Both the position numbers and the translations under genes were made by a program. Of a DNA stretch of 64,000 nucleotides, positions 28,101 to 36,427 are shown in pieces (the first letter of the stretch is position 1; each line of letters begins with the position of its first letter). Origin of the DNA: Aquimarina sp. MAR_2010_214 (GTDB taxonomy: Bacteria > Bacteroidota > Bacteroidia > Flavobacteriales > Flavobacteriaceae); NCBI RefSeq assembly GCF_002846555.1, contig NZ_PJMS01000001.1, positions 5,291,501 through 5,355,500 of the forward strand, in the 5' to 3' direction. The notes under the pieces are model-generated. The model made no database searches and was not told the DNA's origin. It worked only from the letters and a program-made list of their open reading frames with translations.

Positions 28101-29313
28101 TAATGCCTTTAAATTTACTCCCAAAGAGGGTAATATTATCTTAAATATCGTACCAGTCAACAATAAAAAGTTCATAAAATTATCTGTTATAGATTCTGGA
28201 CCAGGAATTCCCGATGAAGAACTACAGCACATTTTTAAGCTATTTTACCAATCTGATATCGGTAAAAAAAATAAAGGCACAGGTATAGGATTAGCACTCA
28301 CAAAAGAATTAGTGAATTTACACAGAGGTAAAATCAAAGTTAACTCTAATCCTATAGAGGGTACTACATTTATCATTAAATTTCCAATAACAGAAAATGC
28401 ATATACAGAAACCGAAAGAATCATAACCGATGATACTGAAGAACCTAATAATTTTTCTATAGTAGAAAATAACACTTTAATTAAAGAAAAAGAATTAGAT
28501 CTATCGAAGAAAACTATTTTAATAGTAGAAGACAATTTTGATCTACAAGCTTTTCTAAAAGAGCTTTTACAACTTAAATACAACATCATCATGGCCGAAA
28601 ATGGTGAAGAAGGTTATTATTATGCTAAAAATAATTTACCAGATCTTATTTTAAGTGATATAGTCATGCCTAAACTAGATGGCATAGAAATGAGCAAAAA
28701 GCTTCAAAAAGATCCGGTAACTATGCATATACCCATCATATTACTTACAGCCAAAAATTCTACAAACGCTAAAATATCAGGACTAAAATCTGGTGCTATA
28801 GAATATATCAATAAACCATTCAATACTAATGAATTGTTGTTGAAGGTAAAAAATATTATTTCTTCTAAAGAATATATAATATCAAAATATCGTAAAGAAA
28901 TTATCAGTAGTCCTAAAGTGAAATTAGAAAAATCACAAGACGAAATTTTTCTTGAAAACCTTGTGTCTAACATCAATCTAAGGCTAGATGATGCCGATTT
29001 TAAAATGGAAGAACTTGCTGAATCCTTACACATGGGATATTCTAGTCTTTACCGAAAATGCCATGCATTAACAGGGAATAGTTTAGTTGATTTTGTGCGG
29101 TTGCTTCGTTTAAAAAAGGCTGCTGTTTTAATTACAAAATACGGGTATAATATTTCTGAAGCATCCTTCATGACAGGATTTAATGACCCAAAATACTTTT
29201 CGAAATGCTTTAAGAAATATTTTAAAAAAACACCTATCGCTTTTAAAAAGGAAGCTAATAAAATAGGTGCTATTACTTATCTGAAAAAACATGGAGTAGA
29301 TACTACTTTTTAA
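25198..29313 (+). CDS. hybrid two-component system regulator (HTCS) of the glycan locus
   Basis: 1371 residues, all parts of a two-component pathway in one chain. A short signal/anchor segment (LLGIFIWCVSFLHG) is followed by about 14 ligand-binding Reg_prop blades (residues about 45-700; NIWMLCADGILVYNG, LWIGTDGSGLTKV), a Y_Y_Y domain (about 725-790), a transmembrane helix (about 795-815), HisKA (MSHEIQTPIT, His about 850), HATPase (NLLSNAFKFTP, GTGIGLALTKELV), a receiver domain (DLILSDIVMPKLDG, Asp about 1151) and a C-terminal AraC HTH (about 1265-1360). Periplasmic oligosaccharide binding should switch on the divergent operon. The start could also be the ATG at 25219. Confidence 0.93.
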   Translation: MLLKRYVMFGLRGYSLLGIFIWCVSFLHGQNHTSFRHLSPINDNKFVIPTKTAQGSFDNIWMLCADGILVYNGYDYKLIKNKMIFPNIDHNDFIKNMLVDHNKNIWVTSQFGLISRYVAITNQFEDITPLLPKNDGISSIVTKKESIWLASKLGNIYQYIDSKMNFIATISHKGSEVKNIIDIDVLNSSEVYVGTNSGTIYSYSLKTEQVTELIGPFTNYPGNIILAADLNNKLWVGTETYGLFVYDPISKQFIEDSFFEQEKFNINKEMFLSLFCSKDGYMWGGTDGGGLYKVNINSGEVDLFTRQYSNEFSLSSNTILDINEDNHRNMWITTNYGKLNILPNRNNNIRYHEGSVNNTPLRVLSILKSSKDVLWIGTDGSGLTKVTYTTDGTTKEKSYFSDISLNRGFYIQSITEDNLSNVWFGTYKNGLWHHNTSNNTFQKISVYNSNKQEATDIRTVFSDSKGRIWIGSNLSINIYSPDLKLIAVFDNNSKGLKGPNTESILEDRNGIIWLGLYNGGLFQFNEHHTNISNSTFIDYSQKNKNYKDEIRAVKSMVLGNPGEIWLINRLGKLLKFNTKDKTYTTFEHIESIGEKSFIAILKDNNDDLWMSSKNNGISHLDVKNLVLKTYYDTDGLQDNVFLQRSNFKDEQGLLYFGGVKGLNSFDPKHLNKKASNTRLYINSIEILNQPVYSLLPNKTTTGIANTESLKLKHNQSHFSFRFYAIGNILNPSYYYTYRLKGFDKNWITSRSERLATYTNIPPGNYTFEVKTGTKKGVWELPEKKIAITIQQPIWNTPWAYIFYLFIFILAIYGVRRWYSMRKNLFLEKVSHKKETELHDLKMNFFAKMSHEIQTPITLILGPIDDMLKKAEKNGNLLLKQRLEIMSYNTKRLSKIAQELTLVRNKELETLRLTVTKNNLCKDIENISISFKELARKRKIDFIVNCPKNLTATWYDKEKLEHVIYNLLSNAFKFTPKEGNIILNIVPVNNKKFIKLSVIDSGPGIPDEELQHIFKLFYQSDIGKKNKGTGIGLALTKELVNLHRGKIKVNSNPIEGTTFIIKFPITENAYTETERIITDDTEEPNNFSIVENNTLIKEKELDLSKKTILIVEDNFDLQAFLKELLQLKYNIIMAENGEEGYYYAKNNLPDLILSDIVMPKLDGIEMSKKLQKDPVTMHIPIILLTAKNSTNAKISGLKSGAIEYINKPFNTNELLLKVKNIISSKEYIISKYRKEIISSPKVKLEKSQDEIFLENLVSNINLRLDDADFKMEELAESLHMGYSSLYRKCHALTGNSLVDFVRLLRLKKAAVLITKYGYNISEASFMTGFNDPKYFSKCFKKYFKKTPIAFKKEANKIGAITYLKKHGVDTTF

Positions 29314-29438
29314 TACATAAATGTATCTCAAAAACCTTATCATCAAGTCTTCTTCAATGCCAAAAGCTACACTAATTATAGATAGTAACAGAAGAAGTGT
29401 TTTTTCTTTAGTCGTTTTAATTGTCCACTTCTCAATCT

Positions 29439-29657
29439 TTATTCTTTCCCATTGTACCCCTTTAAAACCCATAAGAATGTAATGATTTCCTGATTTGTTT
29501 TTTTTACAAATTTCATCGATTCCTCAGAAGTCTTATCTTCAAAAAACACACTTTCACTCTCTGGATAAAGTACTCCATTATTTTGTCCTTTCTGGTATAA
29601 AAACAAACTATCTCTTCCTACTTTTAACAATCCTTGTCTCAAAATAATTTTAAACAA
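29439..29657 (-). pseudogene. possible C-terminal remnant of a degraded gene
   Basis: 72 codons without an ATG (TTG at best) read LRQGLLKVGRDSLFLYQKGQ, then GVLYPESESVFFEDKTSEE, then SMKFVKKTNQEIITFLWVLK. The style (hydrophilic strands, FVKN-like and EIITF phrase) resembles the C-terminal beta domain that follows serine-hydrolase or protease modules, but no catalytic part remains upstream. The orientation is opposite to both neighbours. It may be a decayed gene end or a chance frame. Confidence 0.25.
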
Positions 29658-29858
29658 TCATAGCTAAAGCTATTAAGCACAAATAGTATACAAATTTACA
29701 ATAAAATAGTATTCTTATAGTTTTAAGAATATCTATCACTCAGAAATAAACAAATCATTAGCAAGCATTTACATCAATATTTTTATTATTTTAAGTAACA
29801 GACATAAAATACCATAAGCTAAATAAATGATAAAACAGTATTCACTATTAATTATTTT

Positions 29859-29875
29859 TTGCAACTTTGGTGCAA
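29859..29875. promoter_or_regulatory. TTGCAAC-N3-GGTGCAA palindrome before the small His/Cys protein
   Basis: TTGCAAC (29859-29865) and GGTGCAA (29869-29875) are inverted arms with one mismatch. The start codon follows four bases later. The same TGCAAC-N3-GTTGCA layout occurs upstream of the LanB gene (42048-42062). A metal-dependent Fur-family repressor site is one reading; overlap with a TTTGCA-type promoter element is the alternative. Confidence 0.4.
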
Positions 29876-29879
29876 TTAC

Positions 29880-30227
29880 ATGAAAAATAAAAAGACTTTC
29901 TATTCAGTTATTATATTTCCATTATTAACATGGATATTGTTATTAGTGTTTCTTGCTAATCCAATAGTTGAAAGTTTTCATCATCTTATAATTTCACATT
30001 CTAACACTAATTCGATTTCTTCTCATACCGAGTTACATTCTTCTACTCCTAAGTGTGTTGTATGTAATTTTGTAATGAACAGAAAAGTCTTTTACTTTTT
30101 TTCTAATCCATTTACCACAGAGGCTACATTGAAGAGCATCGTGCATTTTACTCCATCTTTGGATGAGTCTATCTATGCATTTGACCTTCTTATTTTCCCA
30201 TTAGCCAATAGTCCTCCTCTATCCTAA
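29880..30227 (+). CDS. small membrane-anchored protein with His and CxxC motifs
   Basis: 115 residues. The ATG at 29880 is used; the frame extends seven codons upstream without a good start. A signal-anchor (SVIIFPLLTWILLLVFLA) is followed by a periplasmic part with the clusters ESFHHLIISHS, ISSHTELHSS and PKCVVCNF. The layout resembles small DUF2946-like proteins that precede metal-related TonB receptors, with a His-rich stretch and a CxxC pair suited to binding zinc or copper. It is the first gene of the plus-strand transporter/receptor run of the lanthipeptide cluster and has a palindrome right before its start. Function unknown; a metal role is inferred. Confidence 0.55.
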   Translation: MKNKKTFYSVIIFPLLTWILLLVFLANPIVESFHHLIISHSNTNSISSHTELHSSTPKCVVCNFVMNRKVFYFFSNPFTTEATLKSIVHFTPSLDESIYAFDLLIFPLANSPPLS

Positions 30228-30389
30228 ACATATTCTTTTGTAGAGGCAGATATGTCTTTCTTTTAACTGTTATAAAATTATGATATTCCTTTTTCCCTAG
30301 GGAATGAATAGGTGTAAAACATAAGTGTCTTACACCTAAAAACCTATATTCAAAATACCTTAAAACCTTAACCAAAAACCAAACTACTT

Positions 30390-31088
30390 ATGTTGCAAGC
30401 AATTGATCTTACAAAAAAATATCATGACCATATCGCTTTAGACAGTTTAAACTTAACCGTAAATCAAGGAGACATTTTCTGTCTACTTGGTCAAAACGGA
30501 GCAGGAAAAACAACAACTATTAACCTGTTTTTAGGCTTTATAACTCCTTCTAAAGGCAAGGCGCTTATAAATAGTGTTGTAGTTCATCAAAATGATAAAA
30601 CAACTAAAAAATCATTAGCATATATACCCGAAGTGGTAATGTTGTATAGTAATTTGACCAGTATTGAAAACTTAGATTTTTTTAGCAGACTTGCTGGTTT
30701 CAAATATTCTAAAGCTGAATTAGAACATTTTCTTACATCTGTAGGTTTACCAACAGCTACTTTTTATAAACGTTTAGGATATTACTCTAAAGGAATGCGT
30801 CAAAAAGTTGGAATAGCCATTGCTATTGCCAAAAATGCTGATGTTTTATTAATGGATGAACCTACATCCGGTTTGGATCCAATAGCCATAAATGAATTTA
30901 CAGAATTAGTAAAAAAATTAGGCCGACAAGGGAAAACTATTCTCATTGCAACCCATGATCTTTTAAACGCAGTAACTATAGGAAACAGAATAGGGATAAT
31001 GCGTCGAGGCAGCTTGATACACGAATTGTCTGATGCCAAAATTAATGCAAACGAGCTACAAAAATTATACTTAAAAACTCTATCATAA
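30390..31088 (+). CDS. ABC transporter ATP-binding protein (exporter of the RiPP cluster)
   Basis: 232-residue NatA-type ATPase. Walker A GQNGAGKTTT, Q-loop region, signature YYSKGMRQKVGIA, Walker B VLLMDEPTSGLD and the H-loop IATHD are all intact. It pairs with the two DUF3526-type permeases that follow (7 and 3 bases apart) to make an ABC-2 transporter. In the context of the lanthipeptide genes it most likely exports the modified peptide or confers self-protection. There is no peptidase C39 domain, so it would not cut the leader itself. Confidence 0.9.
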   Translation: MLQAIDLTKKYHDHIALDSLNLTVNQGDIFCLLGQNGAGKTTTINLFLGFITPSKGKALINSVVVHQNDKTTKKSLAYIPEVVMLYSNLTSIENLDFFSRLAGFKYSKAELEHFLTSVGLPTATFYKRLGYYSKGMRQKVGIAIAIAKNADVLLMDEPTSGLDPIAINEFTELVKKLGRQGKTILIATHDLLNAVTIGNRIGIMRRGSLIHELSDAKINANELQKLYLKTLS

Positions 31089-31095
31089 CAATAGT

Positions 31096-32490
31096 ATGTG
31101 GTCTATTATAGCAAAAAAAGAAATCAAACAACTTATTAGCAGACAGTATTTTATACTATTGAGTATCATTACTTGGTGTACGATAAGCATTTCTGTTTTT
31201 AATGGATTTAAAAATTACCAAAATATAAAACAACAGCAAGAGGATGCCCAAAAGTTATTTCAAAACGAATTATCTGAAAAAGATCGTGATCCACACTCTG
31301 CTGCTCATTTTGGGACTTATATATTCAAACCATTTACCTCTTTAAGTCTTTACGATCCTGGAGTTAATAACTATAGTGGCACTACATACAGAGTAGAAGC
31401 TCATAAACAATCAGAAATGAATTTTTCTAACATTCCTGATACTACTACAATTATGCGTTTTGGGGAACTTCCTGTTAGTACTGTTTTTCAATTATTAATT
31501 CCCTTATTAATTATTTTTATTTCTTTCTCTTCTATTTCAAAAGAAAGGGAAACCGGGACCTTAAAAATTCTTTTTTCTCAAGGTTTACATCATCGCTCTT
31601 TAGTATGGGGAAAAATTTTTGGTAATTACTTTATTATTACACTAATTACTTTACCTGTTTTTATATGTATTCTAATTACAGGAGTATCTAGCACTGAACT
31701 ATTCATTAAAGCTATATCATTTTGTATAGCATATAGTATCTATTTTTTTATAATCACCAGTATTTGCGTGCTTATTTCTTATCAAACTAAAACTTCTAGA
31801 AACTCCTTACTATCACTTCTTTGTATTTGGATTTTATTGTGTGTCATTTTTCCAAAACTTGTTGCTAGCATTGCTGAAACAAAATACCCTCTTATCTCTT
31901 ATCATAAATTTAATAAGCAAATTGATCATGATTTTTCTTTTGGGGTACATGAAGATGGTACATACAATGAGCGAAGAAAAAAAACAGAAACTAAACTACT
32001 TGCTCAATACAATGTAGATAGTATTTCTCATTTACCTATTAATATAGATGGTGCATTATTACAAGCTTCAGAGGATTATAATAGTAAGATCCATCACCTT
32101 CGATCTATTCCTATTTCACAACAAATGGAACGGCAAAAATCCATGTTCAAGATAGCCGCTTTCTTTACTCCTTATATTTCAATACATCAAGCATCTATGG
32201 CTTTTTCCGGAACCGATTTATATCATCATCAGGATTTTCATAAAAACGCCAAAATATATCGTGATGATTTTGTAAAAACATTAAATGCAGAACTTACCAA
32301 AATCCCAAAAAACAAAGAACATACTGTAAGTACTGAATTTTTAAAGAACATGAAAAAATTTAACTATGAGCAACCCTTGATCAGGTTTGTATTCGGTAAA
32401 CAATATCTAGTATTTATCTCTTTCTTTTATTGGTTGGCGCTACTAATATTTCTAATTGAAATTAGTATTAAAAAGAACAATATTCTATAA
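31096..32490 (+). CDS. ABC-2 permease subunit, DUF3526-type
   Basis: 464 residues. One hydrophobic helix near the N-terminus (YFILLSIITWCTISISVF) is followed by a periplasmic stretch, then five helices in the block about 130-260 starting with FQLLIPLLIIFISFSSISKERETGTLKILFSQGL (the ABC-2 coupling region), a large extracytosolic domain (about 265-435) and a final helix (YLVFISFFYWLALLIFLIEI). This arrangement fits DUF3526-containing permeases common in Bacteroidota RiPP and gliding-type loci. It forms a heterodimer with the next gene and uses the ATPase encoded just upstream. Confidence 0.82.
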   Translation: MWSIIAKKEIKQLISRQYFILLSIITWCTISISVFNGFKNYQNIKQQQEDAQKLFQNELSEKDRDPHSAAHFGTYIFKPFTSLSLYDPGVNNYSGTTYRVEAHKQSEMNFSNIPDTTTIMRFGELPVSTVFQLLIPLLIIFISFSSISKERETGTLKILFSQGLHHRSLVWGKIFGNYFIITLITLPVFICILITGVSSTELFIKAISFCIAYSIYFFIITSICVLISYQTKTSRNSLLSLLCIWILLCVIFPKLVASIAETKYPLISYHKFNKQIDHDFSFGVHEDGTYNERRKKTETKLLAQYNVDSISHLPINIDGALLQASEDYNSKIHHLRSIPISQQMERQKSMFKIAAFFTPYISIHQASMAFSGTDLYHHQDFHKNAKIYRDDFVKTLNAELTKIPKNKEHTVSTEFLKNMKKFNYEQPLIRFVFGKQYLVFISFFYWLALLIFLIEISIKKNNIL

Positions 32491-32493
32491 AAC

Positions 32494-33930
32494 ATGAAGA
32501 CTATTTTTTTATTTGAATGGAAAAAATTGATCCGAACACCTTTCAATATTTTACTTCTACTATTCTATATCAGTTTAGGAATCTATAGTATTCACTATGG
32601 AAATAGTGTCACAAAAAAACAGATGCTAGCTATTCATGATTTAGAAAATTTATACGAAGAACAAGTTAAAACCACTATTGGCTATTTTAATGCAGATACT
32701 ACTATTACTGAAAATAAGACTTCATATCATAAAGCTATCCAACCAATTTGGATAGAACATCTAGTTAAGCCTGTTGCTACATTTCGTCCGAATTCTTTTT
32801 CATCAATGGCTATTGGTTATAGGGATGTACTTCCTTTTTACAAAGAAATTTCTACAACAGATAACTCTCTACATATCTATCAAACGGATATTTCAAATCC
32901 AGAAATATTAGCCGCAGGTAATTTTGATTTATCCTTTGTAATTATCTACTTGATTCCTTTACTAATAATAGTTTTCTGCCATAATATAATTTCTGAGGAA
33001 AAAGAACAAGGAACATATACTATACTTAAACTACAAAGTAATCATCTTCGAAAAGTACTCTCATACAAATTACTATTTAGGTTCCTACTTATTATAATAC
33101 TTACTTGTATTCTAAATACAATTGCTATCTATAGTGCTCCATCATCTACTCCTGTAGCTATTCTGGATTTTCTATGTTGGCAATTTGTAGCGATATGCTA
33201 TTTATTTTTTTGGTTTGTTATTTGTTATGTACTGATCTCATTTCAGAAAAACTCTGTAGTCACGTCTTTATATATGACGGGAACATGGCTATTATTAAGC
33301 ATTATTATCCCTTCACTTTTCATTTTTTATATTGACGTTTTGTATCCTATTGGGATAAAAGCCGATATGGCATCTGAAAAACGAAAGATCAAAGAAAGTG
33401 TTTGGAATCTTGAACCTAAAGTGCTCATTAAAAAATTTCGCGATCATCATCCAGAATATGGATTAGAAAATCCCAATGATACTTTAAAATATAGTGCGAA
33501 ACATTTTGTTGCCTATTATGAAGAACTCGAAAATCAACTTGCACCTATAGCCAAAATTCACAAAGACAAGGCTAATAAACGGAAAAAATTAATATCTAGA
33601 CTTTCAGAATTTGTACCCACTTTAAAAGTTCAAAAAACATTAAATCAAATTGGCAGTACTGATTTTAAGAGTTATACATACGTTGAAGAGTCTACATTTT
33701 CTTTTCAGGAAAAATGGAAAAAATTTATTTATCATTTCATCTTCAATGATAAACACGTACAGGTAAAAGACTACTTAACAATGCCTAAATACGCTTTAGG
33801 TAATTTACAAAAACCATATAAAGAAATTTTAATAAGTGTAGTAGAACTCATCCTACTCACTCTCATTTTAATCTTCTTACAAAGATACTTAACACTCAAA
33901 CCTAACAAACATTTAAAATTTAAAAAATGA
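32494..33930 (+). CDS. ABC-2 permease subunit, DUF3526-type (second)
   Basis: 478 residues, same topology as the preceding permease: an N-terminal helix (TPFNILLLLFYISLGIYS), an ABC-2 block with VIIYLIPLLIIVFCHNIISEEKEQGTYTILKLQ, further helices to about residue 290, a charged external domain and a C-terminal helix (LISVVELILLTLILIFLQ). The pair is probably a heterodimer from an old duplication. The stop overlaps the start of the TonB receptor by four bases (ATGA), so transporter and receptor are translationally coupled, a strong sign that they serve the same molecule. Confidence 0.82.
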   Translation: MKTIFLFEWKKLIRTPFNILLLLFYISLGIYSIHYGNSVTKKQMLAIHDLENLYEEQVKTTIGYFNADTTITENKTSYHKAIQPIWIEHLVKPVATFRPNSFSSMAIGYRDVLPFYKEISTTDNSLHIYQTDISNPEILAAGNFDLSFVIIYLIPLLIIVFCHNIISEEKEQGTYTILKLQSNHLRKVLSYKLLFRFLLIIILTCILNTIAIYSAPSSTPVAILDFLCWQFVAICYLFFWFVICYVLISFQKNSVVTSLYMTGTWLLLSIIIPSLFIFYIDVLYPIGIKADMASEKRKIKESVWNLEPKVLIKKFRDHHPEYGLENPNDTLKYSAKHFVAYYEELENQLAPIAKIHKDKANKRKKLISRLSEFVPTLKVQKTLNQIGSTDFKSYTYVEESTFSFQEKWKKFIYHFIFNDKHVQVKDYLTMPKYALGNLQKPYKEILISVVELILLTLILIFLQRYLTLKPNKHLKFKK

Positions 33931-36065
33931 ACAAGTTCAGTTTAATTCTTCTATTAATCATAGTAAACTCTGTAAATGTCTGGGGACAAGTACCAAAACA
34001 AAAAGAGGATTTAGAAAAAGAAAAAAAAATCAATGTACTGCCAGATGTAATCATCACCGAAAATAAACGGAAGGTAAAAAATGACACGACCTCTTCTACC
34101 TTAAAAATAGGCGTGCCGTTAATAGAAATTCCTCAAAATATTATTAGTGTATCTGCTGCTCTTTTAAAAGAGCAAGGAGCATTTGTTTTAAAAGACGCTG
34201 CTCGTAATGCAAGTGGTGTATATTTTGGTCTAAATAATGATGTCTTTGATGGCGCAGGTAATTTATACTTAAGAGGTTTTACTCAAAACGGGATTTTCAG
34301 AAATGGCCTTCCTAGCGGAAATTTTAGAGGATCTCAAGACGATGAAGCTGTAATAGATCGAATAGAATTTATTAAAGGCCCCGCAGGTTTTTTAGGTTCT
34401 AAAGGTGAAGCTGGCGGGAAAATTAATATCGTCACAAAAACACCCGGGAATTCTAGGATTATAAATGCAACCTTAACCGGAGGTAGTTATAATTTTTATA
34501 GAGCAGCAGTCGATCTAGGTTCTATTGTGAAAGAAAAAGGGTTTTCTTATCGTTTTAACGCTGCGTATAATTATCAACAATATTTTGTAGATATCATGAA
34601 GATGCACAAATTTATTATCGCACCGGTTATACAGTACAATTTTAGTAAACGCACTTCTATTTTAGCAGAATATGTCCTAAATAATCAAAATGCTATTGCC
34701 GGATCCACTTTTACCAAATTTTTTCCTACAGATAAATTATTAACCGACGATAGAAGGGCTAATTATCTGGCAGACCCTGGATTACCAAACTCTACTTCTA
34801 AAGCGCAAAATGCACGACTGGTACTTAATCATGAATTTAATGATAACTGGAAGATGACACACCAATCTTCATATTCTAAAACACCCGCAGATACCTGGTC
34901 TTTCTTATCTGAAGAAACATACAATGCTGTAGGTTTTGATGAAAATGGAAGAACAAATAGGTTAGCATGGAATTCTTTTACAAATAGTGAAACATTATCG
35001 ACTCAGTTTTTTGTGAACGGAAAATTTAAAATCGGAAAAAAAATAAAACATCACGTGTTAGTCGGAACTGAGTATGCTAGATCAAAAGATTCTACATATC
35101 AGAGTTTTGGTCTTAAATCATTTTTATTTGATATCAATAATCTACAATATGGTCTAGACAGAAACGAACTTTTGGATCAAGAAGCATTTTTAATTTACAA
35201 GTCCGACAATAATTTTTTAGCAGCATATCTCTATAATAATATAAAAATTGGCAAAAGATTGATTGTAGATTTTGGAGGGCAATATACGTATAACGAAAAC
35301 AAAACTATTTTCAATACAGAGGCTGCGACTACCTTTGATCAAAAAGCGTTCACCCCAAGAGTTGGTATAACCTATATGATAGACAAAAACACATCTGTCT
35401 TTGCACTGTATGATGAAAGTTTTGTTCCCAAAAACGGCCAGGATAAGCAAGGTAATCTATTTAAGCCAATACGCGGACAGGATAAAGAAATAGGAATTAA
35501 AAGAAACTGGTTTAATGGATTGTTATCTACTTCGGTAACTGCTTTCAATATTTCTAGAAACAATATGACTACTCAAGATCCTACTGATCCATTATTCAGC
35601 GTACAACTAGGGCAAGTTGTAAACAAAGGTATTGAAGTTGATGTTATAGGAAATATTACCAAAAATATATCTATATCTGCAAATTATGCATATACCAAAG
35701 GAACAATAACTAAGGACACAAATCCTGCTATTGTAGGGCAACTTTCTTCTTTCTCTCCTAGAGAACTTATCAATAGTTGGGTGCGCTATACATTTCCTGC
35801 AAATGTATTCCCTGGTTTTAGTTTAAGTCTTGGGAATACTTCTATCGTAAAAAGAGCAACAAATACTGTAGATGCTTTTCTTCCAGATTATTCCAAATTT
35901 GATGGATCTATTGCATATACGAGAGGGAAATTCACGACTAGATTACTACTAGACAACCTTACCAATAAACGATATATTCTAACAGGAGATATATATGAAG
36001 GTAATGCATATTATACAGAAGGAGCTCCTTTTAATTTCAAAATTTCGTTAAGTGTTAAGTTATAG
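33927..36065 (+). CDS. TonB-dependent receptor, siderophore type
   Basis: 712 residues. Signal peptide MNKFSLILLLIIVNSVNVWGQ, a plug (about 60-170: IPQNIISVSAALLKEQGA, NLYLRGFTQNGIFRNG, IDRIEFIKGPAGFLGSKGEAGGKINIVTKTPG) and a 22-strand barrel ending in FNFKISLSVKL. It lacks the carboxypeptidase-like N-domain of SusC proteins and matches the FhuA/FecA siderophore group. Directly coupled to the ABC exporter and followed by the lanthipeptide precursor, it may take up the peptide, perhaps as a metal complex, or serve in sensing or immunity. The uptake role is inferred from gene order. Confidence 0.88.
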   Translation: MNKFSLILLLIIVNSVNVWGQVPKQKEDLEKEKKINVLPDVIITENKRKVKNDTTSSTLKIGVPLIEIPQNIISVSAALLKEQGAFVLKDAARNASGVYFGLNNDVFDGAGNLYLRGFTQNGIFRNGLPSGNFRGSQDDEAVIDRIEFIKGPAGFLGSKGEAGGKINIVTKTPGNSRIINATLTGGSYNFYRAAVDLGSIVKEKGFSYRFNAAYNYQQYFVDIMKMHKFIIAPVIQYNFSKRTSILAEYVLNNQNAIAGSTFTKFFPTDKLLTDDRRANYLADPGLPNSTSKAQNARLVLNHEFNDNWKMTHQSSYSKTPADTWSFLSEETYNAVGFDENGRTNRLAWNSFTNSETLSTQFFVNGKFKIGKKIKHHVLVGTEYARSKDSTYQSFGLKSFLFDINNLQYGLDRNELLDQEAFLIYKSDNNFLAAYLYNNIKIGKRLIVDFGGQYTYNENKTIFNTEAATTFDQKAFTPRVGITYMIDKNTSVFALYDESFVPKNGQDKQGNLFKPIRGQDKEIGIKRNWFNGLLSTSVTAFNISRNNMTTQDPTDPLFSVQLGQVVNKGIEVDVIGNITKNISISANYAYTKGTITKDTNPAIVGQLSSFSPRELINSWVRYTFPANVFPGFSLSLGNTSIVKRATNTVDAFLPDYSKFDGSIAYTRGKFTTRLLLDNLTNKRYILTGDIYEGNAYYTEGAPFNFKISLSVKL

Positions 36066-36077
36066 AGAAATGTTGTT

Positions 36078-36108
36078 AATTAAAATGCAACTAAGTTGCG
36101 TTTTAATT
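36078..36108. terminator. 14-base inverted repeat, terminator-like, after the TonB receptor gene
   Basis: AATTAAAATGCAAC (36078-36091) pairs with GTTGCGTTTTAATT (36095-36108) with one mismatch and a TAA loop. The A-stem-T form fits a bidirectional intrinsic terminator. Its core TGCAACTAAGTTGCG also resembles the palindromes at 29859 and 42048, so a regulator site is possible too. Confidence 0.5.
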
Positions 36109-36128
36109 AATTCTTGCTTATTTTTAAA

Positions 36129-36164
36129 TGTTGCAACAAAATGGGATAAGCCAACCCCATTTTT
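36129..36164 (+). promoter_or_regulatory. leader of the precursor gene: TGTTGCAACA palindrome and hairpin
   Basis: TGTTGCAACA (36129-36138) is a perfect 10-base palindrome. It is followed by AAAATGGG (36138-36145) pairing with CCCATTTT (36156-36163) and a further TATT, a terminator-like hairpin ending 27 bases before the precursor start. It could act as an attenuator in front of the peptide gene. Confidence 0.4.
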
Positions 36165-36190
36165 ATTAGGCATAATTTAAAATTAAAAAC

Positions 36191-36382
36191 ATGAAAAATT
36201 CAAAAAGCAAATTAACATTAGATGAGTTACAAGTAGAGAGTTTTGTAACCAGTATCAGCTCTGAAGTATCAAAACATATTGCTGGAGGTGTTTTAGCACA
36301 CCCTACCCACACAGGCGCAACAGATCGTCATGCAGGATGTACTTGTGCAAATCGAGTACAAGGTCCAGCCTTTGATTTATAA
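36191..36382 (+). CDS. pinensin-like class I lanthipeptide precursor
   Basis: 63-residue precursor. The leader MKNSKSKLTLDELQVESFV (residues 1-19) and TSISSEVSKHIAGG (20-33) has the KLTLDELxVESFVT phrase typical of Bacteroidota (pinensin-type) class I lanthipeptides and ends in a double-glycine motif. The predicted core (34-63) contains four Thr (39, 41, 44, 51), two Cys (50, 52), three His (37, 40, 47) and no Ser, so at most two methyllanthionine rings can form. Split dehydratase and LanC-like genes face it 26 bases downstream on the other strand. The core composition is unusual for a membrane-active lantibiotic and would suit metal binding; that part is inference. Confidence 0.85.
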   Translation: MKNSKSKLTLDELQVESFVTSISSEVSKHIAGGVLAHPTHTGATDRHAGCTCANRVQGPAFDL

Positions 36383-36388
36383 AATTTT

Positions 36389-36427
36389 ATGCGGGTTATT
36401 GTTATATTTAGCCCGCATATTTTTTTG
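36389..36427. terminator. bidirectional terminator between precursor and LanC-like gene
   Basis: ATGCGGG (36389-36395) pairs with CCCGCAT (36412-36418), followed by ATTTTTTTG. The loop contains the stop codon of the minus-strand LanC-like gene. It ends both converging transcripts. Confidence 0.7.

Larger units (their letters stand above)
29314..29879. other. 566-base gap with a degenerate coding remnant and a palindrome
   Basis: Apart from a possible minus-strand remnant (29439-29657) the stretch is AT-rich. A 17-base palindrome-like site lies at 29859-29875 directly before the next gene. No RNA gene is recognised. Confidence 0.4.

Noticed and set aside
29128..29472. 114-codon minus-strand frame
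   Set aside because: More than half of it lies antisense to the AraC domain of the hybrid regulator and the rest has no recognisable protein features.
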